A stretch of DNA of 64,000 nt. Source: Polyporus tsugae. Lineage: Eukaryota > Basidiomycota > Agaricomycetes > Polyporales > Polyporaceae. The notes under the pieces are model-generated. The model saw nothing but the letters and a program-made list of their open reading frames with translations, did not search any database and was not told the origin of the DNA. The stretch is from the NCBI GenBank assembly GCA_024305745.1, contig JAHRBS010000007.1:3038001-3102000 (forward strand). The letters are read 5' to 3'. How positions within the stretch are numbered: the first letter of the stretch is position 1; each line of letters begins with the position of its first letter. Below are positions 32,004 to 44,785 of the stretch, one piece after another. The position numbers and the translations under genes were made by a program.

Positions 32004-35000
32004 ATGCCCTCTTCGACGCGTTACAGTCGCCCGTCCGTCTCAGGCAGCCCGCCGCTCTCCACGCCTTCCCTCTCGCATGCCACGACAGTGGGCCAGCAGA
32101 AGCTCAATATTGTCACGCGCGTCGCTATTGAAGGACGCGCGGAGAGGGGAGCTAATGGCGCGGCCATCAAAATGTATCTGAAGGTGAGTATCTCCGTGCT
32201 AGCCACCGTGTGTATGCACGAGCGGGTTTCATATACCGAATGCTCTCCGCGTCCAGATATCGTTGCCCTTGGACAGTATTACACCTGGAGCTACAATACC
32301 GCTATTCCCAGGTGAGTTCAGTGCGTTGTCATGCGACTGCGTTTGTGACGCGGTCTTGCAGAGGAGAACCTAAAGATCCTGGGGTCTGCTGTTCACCCCC
32401 TCGACGCGAACTCAAATCCCTACAACTTTTCCTCCAAGGAACTCCAGTTGCTTCCAAAGGCTGCTCGTGCACTCAACCTCCCAACGCGCTTGTCCCAGAC
32501 CTATGTCTCCTTCGTTGCAAGCACATCATCTTCTCCGGACGATATCCCTAAACTGGATGACAAGTACACTGGGCAGATATCCGTGAGCGCGTATCATGTT
32601 TCCTACATCCTTCCCAAAGAGTTTCCCCGTCGGGAGACCGACCCTCGAAGCAAGCGGCCATCGACTATAGCCCAGTTCATGGCTGCTATTGATATGTGGG
32701 TGCCCTTCATCTCGCAACCGCCCCATGCGCCATACCTGGTGAGCTCATTGATTCCTGATGCATTAGTCCTCTCCATTCCTGACCTTAGGTGCAAGCTTTC
32801 CATCCCGGTGCCTCGCTGCTTGTCAAATCACATCAAGCTGAAGATATTCCCTCCACATCTGCCCAAACCCTCATCTTCCCTCGCGTCTCTCTCTTCGGCA
32901 GATGAAGACGCGAGTTCCTGGGATCTCACATCCGACCCTCATGTCACCCGGAGCGCGTCGGCGCGCTTGTCGCGTTCGCATTCCTACAACAACTTTGCGG
33001 ACGACGAGTCGAGCGACGCGTCTACTTCCGCAGGGTTTTCTGATGCGCCAGGCATACAAGGTTCTTTCCCCAGTTCTGAACGCATCCGGATCCGGTGGGC
33101 ACGTCCTATCAAGACCACGCAGCTACCTACAACCAGCGACGGTCGCCGGAGGGTCGGGATCAGAGAGGTGAAGGGGGACATGAGCTGCACTATCCTCGGA
33201 GCTAGCAAGGGGAAGGGTCGAGACGCGTCAGAAGGCCTCGTTATGCGCTTGCAGTACGAGGCTGCGTGCAAAAGCGTCTGGTATCCTGGTGTCGCAACCC
33301 TCCTTGGTTTGGATGTGGGTCTTGAAGCTGGCGACTGCGACGTCGCTTGGGTGCCGGGCACGGAAGCGAAATGGTCAATAAACGGCGGTATCGGGTTTAC
33401 CGGTTATGCCATAGGCCCTCCACCCTCACCAACACTGTCCCGGCAGCAGTCGGTGGAAAATCCTTCTCTTTACGTGCTTCCCTCATCGCCGGATGCTCGA
33501 GGCGTCATGAAAGGTCTCCCTCCTGCACGCCACGATTCCTCCTCATCGACGTCTTCACTGCTCAGAGCCCCCCTTCCGAATCAGTCCGTCCCCGATTACT
33601 CCTTTGAAGGTTCACCGATGTCAACTCCTGTCTCGTCGCTCGCGTCCCTTCCACCCCTCTCAAGCCCGGAACACGATCGGAAGAACAAGAACAGGGCTAG
33701 GACAATGAATGGCCGCTACAACGATACAGAGACCGACTATGACGACGAGGAAGAGGAGTCACGTCCACCGAAGGTTCCTATCACGATCCACCTGAATATA
33801 AACGACCTCCAGCCTCCTTCGAAACACGACTTCAAGTTCTACATTTCCGGTACTGTGTTGGTCACACCCCGCCAGCCCGTACTCACCGGCACCCATGGGT
33901 CTCGGCGACACATATCCTCCTTAAATGGGTCTCAGGCCACTTCTGACAGTGAAACAGGCGATTCTGAATTGCTGGTCGTCCCGCGCTTCCGTGTGCTCTA
34001 CACAGATCGAGAATACATCTCTTGTACTGTGCGCAACGACGTGAATGACTCCTCCATGGACGTCTTCAATTCTACAGGCGACGTCCGAGACGCGCAGACC
34101 CGCAAAACTGTGCTCCAGCGTGGGGGACAAATCAAGTGCGGTACCGACGGCGCGCGCATCGCTCTTCGGCCTCTCACACGGTCACTATCTCCGCCCGCCC
34201 GCGGCACGCAGGACTTTTCGGACGCGGTCAGGACCTCCAGGGTGTCACGCAGTCGCCCACGTACGCCCAATGGCGCCTCCCCCCATTCGCACCGCGAGCT
34301 TTCCCCATCCATGCTGCGACAATCCATGTTCATGTCAACCTTGCGCCCTCCCGTCCGCCGAGACGGACCCTTGATGATTCCGTATGTAACAGCCACCCTT
34401 ACACCCCTGCTCACGCCCGCCTCCGCGGCCTCGCCGAAGTATGCGGTGCGAGTCAATCTACCCGCTCCCACGGACGAAGACATGGAGTGGCTCGAGTTCG
34501 GCCTCGCGCTGCCTCGACCAGAGGGAAGCGCGCCAGGCGAGCCGCCGAAGATCGACATTGCTAGCGCAAGTATCGAAGGCGTGCCCGTACGCGTTTCGAC
34601 GAGGGCCGTCGTCAAACCCGAGGGAAATGGCAATGTCGTGCCATTTGGGGAGGCGAGCGCGAAGGAGTGGATTACTTGGGTCAAGGTCCATGTCGGGGAT
34701 GCCGGTGGTGGGAAAGTCGACATCCTATACCTGGTGAAGGGCAGTGAAGCTGTGGTCTCCGAGGGGCCGATGAACAAGGGGAAGGAAGCAATCCCCGAGC
34801 CAGTCGTCTTAAACGCTTTGCTGCCGAGTTTCTCGCTGCCCGTGGGCGAACTTGACGTGTACATTCCGGCGCAGACAGGTATGAGGACAATTTTAAAACA
34901 CAAAACATAGCTCACGGACTGCCTCCAGGGTTCAACATCGGGTCGTGCGATACCAACCTCACCCATGAGCAGCTAACGGAGCAAGGCCGCAAGCTCTCTC

Positions 35001-35698
35001 ACTACTCGATGGACGAGTACTTCTATCCTAAGCTCGTCTTGACGTTCCTGCCCTCTACTCCGGAGGTCGCTCAGGAGCAACAGCGCTGGTCCTGGTCCTG
35101 GCCTCAGCTCGTAACCGCGCTCCTCGCTCTCGTGTCAATCGCCCTCGCTATCAATCTTCGACAGACGCAGACACAGCTCTCGGAGGCTCTCCGACCTGGG
35201 AGCGTGTTTGACCCAGATCGCACCGCCGGAATCAAGGGTACTCCACTCATCCCCGAGATCGTTGAGACGATCACAGTCACCGCAACGACGACTGTCGTGG
35301 CTTCAGGCTCATCAAATGAGAGCCCTGTGCGCTGGTACTACCCACACCCCGGTTCATCTCAGGAGGGCGATAATCACCCTCATGCACCCTCTGATGAGGC
35401 GACGCCTTCACCGCCCGCGCCGAACTCCGATGGGCCCAGCCCCGCGAGCCCGTCAACTCCGCAGATCCCAACACTCACGCCTACGCCCATACTCTGGCCG
35501 ACGGATGAGGGTGCACTTAGCCCGCTTCAGTACTTCCTCAACCCGCTTACCATCCGATTTGAGCTCCCGAAGATCGACTTCCCCCAGTTCCAGCTGCCCG
35601 AGGGCGCGAACCGGACCCTCCATCAGGTAATGGACTCCCTCGACAGGGTCTATCAAATCGTGAGGAGGGCATATCACTACCCGCTGGCCCCTCCGTGA
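32004..35698 (+). CDS. Large single-pass membrane protein, function unknown
   Basis: I do not recognise this family. The model join(32004..32183,32257..32311,32362..34878,34929..35698) keeps phase throughout and gives 1173 residues. The N-terminal third looks folded (KLNIVTRVAIEG, ISLPLDSITPGATIPLFPEE, LDDKYTGQISVSAYHVSYIL). A Ser-rich disordered stretch follows. The middle is again folded (VPITIHLNINDLQPPSKHDF, FYISGTVLVTPRQPVL, PRFRVLYTDREYI). After VGELDVYIPAQTGFNIGS comes one hydrophobic segment at about residues 976-994 (WPQLVTALLALVSIALAINL), then about 180 Pro/Ser-rich residues. The beta-rich pieces before the membrane segment suggest a large globular domain anchored in a membrane. There is no signal peptide. 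Existence is well supported; the role is unknown. Confidence 0.85.
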
Positions 35699-36352
35699 TA
35701 CATATCTTCATGTCCTCCCCCCTCCATGATGCAACGATACTTCCAGGATCTAACACTCACAGAGGTGATATGTATATTTTCCAAACCTCCATCGTTATCA
35801 ACGTTACTCAGTCCACGTACTAACGGTTCCCTCACATGTCTTTGTATCAAGTTATTGCTCCTGTTATTGCAGTTATCCGTAGAGTTACGATACCATAATG
35901 GATTGGGGACTCGACTCGATGTTTTATGATGCTATTTTGACTCACGTAGAGTAATGTACGCGATGACCCTCTTTATCCAGTAAACAATTATATGCGGTTC
36001 ACCCGTTACCGCCCTTGGAACCGTGAAGCCTCTGCGATCTGATTCTGTAAGAGGTATGTGGGATAATGGTTCCATTAGCTACAGTAGCCGCTGGACCAAT
36101 GCGCGTACGGTCGGTAGTCGCGGTGCATGACATACGCAATCGCACGATAGGCAAGTTCCCGTGTGACGAACTGAGCTGCAAGCTTATGAGAATTGTAAGC
36201 GCAGCTTGCGTGCTGGCATACCACGCTTGCATAGATGGTCCTGCAACTGGATTCTGATACTCAGCTATGGTCTACAAATACAGGCAATCGGTCGACAAAT
36301 CAGCCAGGAATGCGCAAAGTACAAGGATCTCCCGAAACATCCCCCACGCCCT
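35699..36352. other. Convergent intergenic region
   Basis: A 654 bp stretch lies between the 3' ends of the membrane protein gene and RPA1. It is AT-richer than its surroundings, as 3' flanks usually are. No gene, RNA or repeat is recognised. Confidence 0.3.
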
Positions 36353-38672
36353 CTACCGAGCCCAGTCGCTCGTGAGAAGGAAGTTCGCAAGGTACTTGGC
36401 CTCCTCACGATAGGTCAACGGCATGATCCGCGAAATCCCATACCGCACCCGCGTCTGGTCCTGTGAAAGGAGAAAATCCCAATTCAGCGCTCACGCCAAC
36501 AACGAGAAGATGTCTGACGTACATTGTACGTATCCTGCCGTGCCCTGCACGCGAAGTTGTACGTCGTGCCAATAGTCCGGTCCATCACCTGGTTATACTT
36601 TACATCATCGCGCTCCTGTGGGTGTCGGTGAGCGCGAGTCATGTTGCCGATCGAAACTGAGATTGAGCGGTTCAGGTCGGCAGAAGCCTCACGCACCTTG
36701 ATGTCGACGAGTTCATCAGCGGTCATTCCGAACAAGAGCTGCCCCACATCGTTGAAACCTTGGAACCACGCCTGGCCGGAGTAGTCCGAGACTGCCATCG
36801 CAACAGTGTACCTGTGTGAGAGGAACCAAAAGGCTTCTGTGAGCGATCCGGGACAAGCGATTTTGACTGAGGCTGAATATACCTGTACTCGGGCTTCGGG
36901 TACGATTTATCACACTTCTCGCATCTCCAGCTGTCGCCCATCTGGAGCACCTTCTTGCCACACCCCTGTGTGGGACAGGCCGGATACGAGATATTATCGC
37001 TTTTGATGTGCATGACCGTGGCACGCGATGAAAAGTAGTCCGGCTTGTCGAACATGCCAAGTTCGGACACCTTGACATCATTGAGGTTACGGATCTCCGC
37101 TCGATCGAAGGCGACACCCCCGCCAGACGGCATCGAGCCGGTGTGCGATTGGAATTTCTGGTCGTCAGGCGCAGCATCGTACCAACCGCGGAGAGCATGT
37201 GCCTCGGGAATGTCGGGGTCGATATGCATGGTGCTTGAACTCATCAGTGAGAGTGAACGACCTGTGTGGTTGATTAGCAAGCAGCTTTTGTAGCCTGCTG
37301 GAATACCGACCTTGAAAATCGCCGACTTTCGCTCCCTTGAACGCGATGACAGGCTGTTCCGTAGCATCATATTGTTCTGCCTGTTTCCCCCACAACGTCA
37401 TCCTGACCGAAAACCCGGAGCGATCAACAATCGTGAGTTCCCTCTTCGGAATCTGGCAGGACGTGGATAATGAGTATGTTGGAAACATATGCCAAGGGAT
37501 GTATATGCACACACCACTTTGCTTGTCGCCTTCGAAGTGATGGACGATAGCTCCCCGACTTCCTTCACAACCCCGATCACGTCTGCGTTGAAAGACGGTT
37601 GGCGCCTCAACATAACCCAAGCCCGGCGCAGTACTCACCAATGGTCGAATCTTTCACCACGTCTTGCAAGTTACCGATGCTCACGAAGTTAAACTTCATC
37701 GCAGGCACGTCTGTGGCATCGGGGCACTACAGCACCGTGTCAAACGGGTGACAATGATAAGGCACGGGTGTCTATATGCGCACCTCTTCAACCTCTGTGT
37801 TGCGTTCAAGGGTAAGCTCGTATTCGTTGTTGACGTTGGAGAACTTCTTCTTAGCCAAGCCGACCTTCGCCTTCGAAATGAGGTAGACTTTGCCATCTTG
37901 CAGGCGATCATAAAAGTCGACGGCAGCGGCATTGAACGCTGTGGCCCTGATCTCCCCACTCTCATCCATAAAAGTCACGTTGAAGAGTTTGCCCTCGCCC
38001 CGCTGGTTCGACCATTCCCGGATTTCAGACTTGTTTGTGACACGAGCCTTGATCGTCCAATGGTTTTGATACGGGCTGAGACTCTCGATGGGGTAGACAG
38101 CGGGAGCGCGACCAGAACGATTAGCCTGCACTTGCTGACGCGCCGGCTGAGGGGCAGGTGCTGCGGCAGAGGTGGCGGAGGTGGACGGTGCAGGGGTTAT
38201 AGGGGCACTGGTCGGAGTGCCATCCTCGCCGCGAGGTTGGAGAGCTGCGGGAGTACCAATCTTCTCCGCGTTCTTGATCAATACCCTCATAGCGAGAATG
38301 ATCAAAAGGCTTGGGACCAACGCGCGTAAGATATGTGATATGATCGCCTCACGACGCGTCGAAACAGGCTTACCGCTTCCCCTGTACAAGGTTGACGGAG
38401 AACTTCTCGATGACCGCGATTGTGCACTTGGCGATGGCTTCTTCCTCGACGAGATGGTTCAGCTGGGTTGCCAGCATCGACTGGACGAAGTGCTCTCCAT
38501 CGGACACGATTACGCGGTACCGGTCCACGTTAGTCGGGCCGCCGGTAGGAGGGATCTTCTTGAAGGAAAGGAGCTGGACGGTTGGCTGGGAGTTGAAGAG
38601 TTCATTGTCGTCGCTGATGTTCTCGTTAATGCGGGAGCAGACGCCGGTAGTGAGCTGGGGAAGAGCAGACAT
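36353..38672 (-). CDS. RFA1: Replication protein A large subunit (RPA70)
   Basis: The single-strand DNA-binding subunit of RPA, used in replication, repair and recombination. ATG 38672 starts [20 protein letters not shown]. The N-terminal OB fold includes [31 protein letters not shown] and [14 protein letters not shown] [12 protein letters not shown] Pro/Ala linker leads to DBD-A ([61 protein letters not shown]) and then DBD-B. DBD-C has the zinc ribbon CPTQGCGKK...WRCEKCDK, followed by [21 protein letters not shown] and the end [13 protein letters not shown] (stop 36353). Several short introns split the gene. It is oriented tail to tail with the membrane protein gene. Confidence 0.96.
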
Positions 38673-39182
38673 GGTGGTCGACCGACAAAAGACGCGTCCC
38701 ACCCTGGCCCGCAATGCCAGGCTGAGGCCGTGCCACTGCCTTGCTTATGTGGACGCGTCCATTACCTAATACCCAACCCTCGAGGCGAGGGCCCGCTCAC
38801 TGGGCTGGCTCAAACTCTCCGCCCACGATCCATCTTCTCCTCGAGCCCATATGTTGTCATTGGCCTTCTAGGAGGCTTCTGCGCAGCGCTGATATTAAAT
38901 CTCTATGTTATAGCACCGTGCTCAGCATCTACACATACATGAAATTTGGCCGACTCGCCGGATTGGATTGCGGCAGCCTGCTGATTACGGTAAAGTAGTA
39001 GGGGTCATATCTAAATAGCTACAATCTAGGATTCTAGGCTGCCGAGAACACAAAACCAAAAAAGGAGTACGAATACAGGAGAATATGTGAGGTACGAGTC
39101 TCTACCTTCAACTCTAGTCGACTACTAGTCTAGGAGGGTTTCTGATATATGTCGATTCTATGCAGGAGTCTATACGCCAGGC
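38673..39182. other. Intergenic between RPA1 5' end and IDO 3' end
   Basis: A 510 bp stretch that must hold the RPA1 promoter and the indoleamine dioxygenase 3' flank. The part near 39000-39180 is AT-rich. No gene or RNA is supported. Confidence 0.3.
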
Positions 39183-40611
39183 TCAGCCATCCAGCATGGC
39201 ACGCCGAGTCGCGTCACGGCCGGCCTTGAGGAGTGTGGAGACTGGGTTGCCACCTGTCCCCTTGGCCTGACCCGCCTTCGGCGTGATGGCCTCCGGGGTA
39301 CCCATCGACGCCGGAGGCTGCGACTTCGCCTGGGAGATGATGAAGAGTGTGCCGGTGATGACGTGCGCGTCCCTGAACTTCTTCAGGGCCTCCACCGTCG
39401 CGTTGTACGGCGCGCGTAGCGCGGGAGTGCGCTGGCAGATGTCCCGCACCTGACGCATCTGGAGCTCGACGAGGAAGTCACGGTGCTCGGCGGGCATGTA
39501 CAGGCGCATCTTCTGCATGAAGTTCGAGCTCGCCGCTCGCTTGTTGTCATCGGACGGAGCCGGCTGTCGGGCGTGCTTCAGTGCGTGGTCGATATCGAGG
39601 AATGCATCCAGAGCGTGCATGACCGAGCTCTGGCCCGCCGAGGCGCCGCTGAGGTATGGCGTACTGTTGGGTGGGACGCCTTCGAAGACCCAAGGGGATG
39701 CGTCGTCGGAGCCGTTCCACCAGGGGCGGGCGACCCAGTAGAAGGTGTGCGGGTGGACAGTCTTGGGAGCGTCCTTCAGGATGACGGAAAGGTCTGCAAT
39801 AACCTTGACAAGCTGCTCGAAATCACGAATGATAGAAGGAATGGCGTTGCGATCCACGTGACCCGCCATGTTCACTACACGCTCGATGATCCGCAACATC
39901 TCCACTCCCTTCAACTCTGCGGCTGCGGAGAGCAGGTAGAAGTTCTCCTCTGTCTCGTTTCCGGAGAACACATTGACGTAGCGCATGTTGTCCAGGGACA
40001 GCGGCAGCTCGGGGTTCTTGTACTCCCAGTTCCAGAGGACGATGTCCGCAAAGGTTAGAATGGGCGGGAGGTTGATTTTCTTCGACACCTCGTAAAGGGG
40101 AACGGCCAGAGGCCTCGGAATGATCGTTTGGCCTTCCGTCTGGGTCCTGGGCAGCGAGTGGACGTAGAAGTGCAGAACGCAGGTGAGCACGTAGTGTGCC
40201 CTCCGGAGTACCTGAACGTCGCTACCGAGCCTCTTCACGTCAAGCAGGAGCCACTAGATATTATCGTAAGTATGCTGATAACCGTTCATGACGTGATTAG
40301 TCACTTACACTCCTCACGCGGTGTCGCCACTGTTCGCCCTCCCTGGCGTTGGCGAGTGCTTCGTCCCCTCTGTCGACTGCTAGCTTCAGGACGTTCCGTG
40401 CCTGCGCTAGTGTCTGCTCCCACAACTGGAACTCGCCATCGAGAGCTCGAAGGGGCTGACGCGGGAAGAAGCCCGTCTCGGGGTCGACGTCGTACGAGGC
40501 ACTGCTGAATGACTGCGGGATGGTGGACTCCGAGAGACTGGTGCGTAGCGTGTTCAAGTCCATGCTGTCGAGAAGGCGGGTGACCATGTGGACAGGGGAG
40601 TTGACGTTCAT
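39183..40611 (-). CDS. IDO: Indoleamine 2,3-dioxygenase
   Basis: Heme dioxygenase that opens the indole ring of tryptophan to N-formylkynurenine, the first step of the kynurenine/NAD route. The model complement(39183..40253,40309..40611) gives 457 residues with one 55 bp intron. Motifs: an N-terminal helical domain (GFFPRQPLRALDGEFQLWEQ); NLPPILTFADIVLWNWEY; FYLLSAAAELKGVEMLRII; FYWVARPWWNG; LSGASAGQSSVMHALDAF, the conserved SAGQSS-like heme/substrate loop; MRLYMPAEHRDFLVELQM; the proximal heme His in RDAHVITGTLFIISQA; and the glycine-rich KGTGGNPVSTLLKAGRDATR near the end. The length is slightly above animal IDO, as is usual in fungi. A TATA-like box lies about 100 bp upstream. Confidence 0.95.
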
Positions 40612-42609
40612 GATTGGAATGTTGTGCGAAGAAATAAGGAGTTGAGTGTGGTGTGTGAGTGTGGGGGATGAGTGCTGTTCGATGGCCCTCTAACCAACTA
40701 TCCATCCCGAATTTATAGGAATACGTAGATCCCAATCCCAAGGAGTGTTTGCGTTGGCCAGCCATACATCTTCCGACCACCGGCGCACAAAGCGTTGGCC
40801 GCTTCACCAGAGGCGTTCCGAAGGGTCGCTCAACAACGGATCGACCCCACACCGCAGATGGGAAAGAACTACAGCCTTTCAGTTCCCGTTGTATGCGTGT
40901 CTAACGGTCGCGCGCAAAAGCAGCCACAGCGTTCGTGCCGAATCGCCTCATCAAAAGAGATGGGGCACGGCGAAAGCGGAACAACCCTGTCTTTGTTGGT
41001 TAGCCGTCATGTTTGTCGCCGTACTGTTGTCATCTAATGGCTGCGTCCCCCTCCCAGCTCCGTCAACGAAGCGTCCTCAAAACACCGATACGCATTTGAC
41101 CGTATCAATCCAACGGAGCTGATGCTTTATTGATGGCTTTCGCATTAACATGCTTACCGGTGTATGCATCACCCCTTCCATACTGCTCAACAATTTGCAG
41201 GCATTATGCATGCCCCACAGGAGGCTTGCCAAATATCCCGTTGTCGACTTGAACGGGCAGGCGTCGTCCGATCGCCGGGGAGCCAACTGCTCAAGTAACC
41301 ATGTGAACATGGCAGAATGCACTCAGCAACTCTCAGAACACCGGGAGGTTCTGGCTGTGGTCCCTTCAACAGCGCCTGGTATCCACAAACACACACACTT
41401 TAGCTGCGCTTACCACGGACGGACCAGAGCGGACAAAGCAGTCGAGCACCGTGGTCTCGGGCGGTGTCGTGAGCGCTGTCCGATGCCTTGCACTGCGCTT
41501 CTGCACTTTAGCCTCTGCTCCCTCCATTAACTGAGATCAGATGCACACTTGCTCTTTCCGAACATTTAGAATATGCGCCCGAGCTCCCCAGCGCGGTGTT
41601 GCACTGGTGTTGCGTGGGACCTCAAGCGCGCCAGCACAACCACATAGGAGCCGCAGATGCGCCGCCCACCTTGACGCGAATGGGCGGCACGTCACGGCGG
41701 ACAATTCCGAGCGCACACATTCCAAGCCAGGGACCTGCGTATGGCCAGGCATGGTCGCGGCTGCGAGGTCCAGGGTAAACGGTCCACAGCGCAATGACAG
41801 GCAACGGGCACACGGCGAGGTCGCCTCTCCGACGTTTCCGCACATTGAGCAGACTCGGATGTGTCCCTAGGAACCTAGACTCTGCATTGACGAGTCGCAT
41901 TCGACCCAGACGCACGCCCCAACTTCAAGTTGAATGCCGTGGACGGACCCCGGACGTCCATCCGCGCTCACGGACGCCAGTTGCTGTGGGCCTCTGACAT
42001 GAACTTCTGTGTGTAGGCGTTCGAGGGGTCGGTCACGGCATCCCGCCGCCACCTTCGAAACTTAGAAACCCAAATGCCCGCACACCCGAGGCGCAGCGGA
42101 GAAGATGGCGATTCGGCGAAGACCTCCTGTTCCCACGGATAACGGAGGCTTGAGGCGGGTTTGATGTCTCCGACGTCGACGTCATGTCCTTGCATCTTTT
42201 TTTACATACAAGACATACTGTATTCGGCATGGGCGCATTTATGATGGCCGGGCTGGATGATGGTTAATTTAATCCTGCTACTCAGTCTTCAGCGATTGTC
42301 TAGTGGTATAAGTTATGTAGTTCGGTACTTAACAAGTACCTACCTCAATGCATCATCAAAAGCGGGTAGTGTAGTATTTTTGCAAGCCAACTCTTCGTAT
42401 GGCGCTTTTTGTGGTCCCTGACAGTGATTTGGATGAGCTTTGCGCGGCGTCTCCTGGAACACGAAGAAACGATTGAGGGGCATATGGTTCAGGCTCCTGC
42501 TAAGACCGACATGCAGTGTCTTGGCGGCGGCGATGGAGAAGTGGAAAGTATATGGTATTGCATGTAGAGTATGTGTGTTCACGACAGAGTGAATGCGAAG
42601 GTGGCGGTA
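40612..42609. other. Intergenic region of about 2 kb
   Basis: No coding region is convincing: several 80-125 codon frames overlap on both strands with biased shadow composition. Visible items are the TATA-like box of IDO (40711-40717), a 12 bp perfect palindrome GACGTCGACGTC at 42172-42183, and a fragment near 42297-42310 resembling a tRNA A box without a cloverleaf. Confidence 0.35.
40711..40717 (-). promoter_or_regulatory. Putative TATA box of the IDO gene
   Basis: TATAAAT on the minus strand, about 100 bp before ATG 40611. Position and sequence fit a core promoter. Confidence 0.45.
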
Positions 42610-44461
42610 TCAGTGCCTCCACTGGAGCCACTTCTTGTCCATGTGCTTGTCTTGCTCCAGGAAACACTTGCGCTCGACGACCTCGAGGATCTTCTCGCGC
42701 ATGCCGGCCTTGCCGCCACGCATGCGGTCGAACATCGCGAGAAGCTCATCGAGAGTGATAGTCGTGGCGCCGCTGCTGCGATGGCTGCCATCGACCATGG
42801 AACGGATCTCGCTCTCCGTAGGAAGCGCAAACTTCATGGGGTCGGCAAGCTCGGTCACCTTGGACAAATAGGGTGGCGGCGTGATTGCGGGCGCGGTGCC
42901 ATTCTCAGGGGAGTATTTCGAGAAAAACTTCTCCGAGATATCCTTGTCTTGGACGTCCTTGAGTTGAGGCGGGGACCACTGAGGGCGGTCCTTGGTCTTC
43001 TCTACAAGGATCGCGGTGACACCAGTCTTGAAGTCAGGGCCATCACCGCTCTGTATAGCGATGAACTTTCAGTGGAAGACCACGACGAAAAAAACACCAC
43101 TGACACAGAAAGCAGTTGCGATGTTCATCTCCATCTGCAGAGCTTCGAGGAGACTCATTTCTTTTCCACGACGGATAGCTTGTAGCGCTACCTTCAGACT
43201 GGTAGGACTTCGCAACTCGAGGGTTTGGAGGGTTTGCGCTGCCCATTGTCGCACGCCCTCGTCATCGTGGCTGTTTGAAATCTCGGTGAGCTCTGAAAAA
43301 ATCTCCTCAACGGTGGTGTGCCTGAACGCAGAGTCCAGGGCTACACGCTTCGCGCCAACGAAGGGGGTAGAGACTTCATCAGGTTCGCGCTCCGCAGCCG
43401 CTTGCTCGATAAGGTCATTAATGGTCTGGTCGGTGGGCTCTTCGAGAGCCGCAATGCGCTCCAACAAAGCGGGAATACGCCGCGAGGGGACGTAATGAGT
43501 GGCAAATCCGTGTTCGCTGTGAGCGGTATGTTGAGCAACCGCTCGTGTCGGGATAGAAGGAACAGCTTACAAGACAGTCCGGCCTAAAATTATATCTCCG
43601 GTCAAGGCAAGGTATGTCCCAATCTCGCCGTCAACCCGCGAGAGGAAGTAGCTTGCTCCGACGTCGGGGCAGTAGCCGATTTTGGTTTCGGGCATTGCGA
43701 AAAAGGTCTTCTCAGTGGCTATCCTGAACCGAGCATTGATCGAGAGACCGACTCCGCCTCCCACTACGTACAACGACAGTTAGATATCATGCGAAGTCAC
43801 GGAGATGTACCAAACATGGACGTACTCGTGATGCCATCCATGACAGCCACATAGGGCTTAGGCACGGCGGCCAAGATATAGTCCATCTCAAACCTAGGAC
43901 GTAGAGGTAAATTTGACGACACGAATGTACTAGTAGAGCGATACCGACTCGCGATGGAAGAAGTCAATAGCCTGTGGCCGTGTTTCGGGATCGCTTGCAT
44001 TGCGGATGACGCCTGGACCGTGTGCAGGCCGACTTGTCAATACGCCGGAAACGTGGATAGAAGTATACGCACTTTCCACATCACCCCCTGCGCAAAATGC
44101 CCGCCCGACGCCACGTCCGACGATGACCTTAGCCAGACTCCCTTGGCACCATTCCTGGAACCTCCGAGGTCGGCGCACGGTCCACGAGAAGATGGAGATA
44201 GAAGCTCACCTCGACCTGCGGGCGCAGGATATTGAGCATGGGTTCGTTGAGGGCGTTTAGCTTGTCAATGCGGTTGAGGACGTAAGTCCGAACAGAGCCA
44301 TTTGACTCGAAGAGCACTGGAGAGTCATCGGGTGCTGGAGCCCTGGATTTCGGGGCTGAGCTGGAGGTAGACATGAAGTGACGACCGATGGCTGCTGTAC
44401 GTTGGGCCGCTGTTGCTGAGGGACGAGACATTCTCCTCAAAAGAACACCGCGCGCATACAT
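42610..44461 (-). CDS. EHD3: 3-hydroxyisobutyryl-CoA hydrolase, mitochondrial
   Basis: A crotonase-fold hydrolase of valine breakdown. In fungi the homologue is also a mitoribosome small-subunit protein (mS47). The start is ATG 44461 with a basic leader ([15 protein letters not shown], then [16 protein letters not shown]) typical of mitochondrial import. ATG 44431 is an alternative. Spliced motifs: [38 protein letters not shown] (oxyanion-hole region); [25 protein letters not shown] (spans an intron); [20 protein letters not shown], the hydrolase-type PET...PDVG signature; [20 protein letters not shown]; and [20 protein letters not shown]. The C-terminal ECH_2 extension ends KKWLQWRH. It is divergent from TBCE (324 bp). 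Confidence 0.93.
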
Positions 44462-44785
44462 CTGGCAGAGACTGAGGGGAACCAAGTCGGCAACTAAGGA
44501 CAAGAGCGGGTGGGAGCGGGTGGGAGCGGGAGTCCGATGTTGAGAGCACTGAGTACTGAGCGCTGAACAGGCGCGCAACTGACGCCTGAGCGCTCGTGAG
44601 TGGTCCTGCGTGCCGCGTGGGCGGGCCGAGGACAATGCGCGTCTGTCCGCAAAGTTGAGTCCGAGTCCGATCCATCCGAAGTTCCGAACGGTATCATACG
44701 CACGGTCTACCAGTCCACAATCCCGCCCACCGTCTGCTCTCGGCCACCCTGACTATCCTCCTGATTGAAAACGATCGTCGTCTCA
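44462..44785. promoter_or_regulatory. Shared divergent promoter, HIBCH / TBCE
   Basis: 324 bp lie between opposing starts. It contains a direct repeat of GAGCGGGTGG (2.7 copies, 44504-44530) and overlapping CTGAGTACTGAGCGC-like repeats. A regulatory role is only inferred. Confidence 0.4.
44504..44530. repeat. Tandem GAGCGGGTGG repeat in divergent promoter
   Basis: The 10 bp unit is repeated 2.7 times without mismatch, 43-69 bp upstream of the HIBCH start codon. Confidence 0.6.

Noticed and set aside
42297..42345. tRNA-like TGTCTAGTGGTAT (A box resemblance)
   Set aside because: No B box, T arm or cloverleaf follows. At most a decayed tRNA half or chance.
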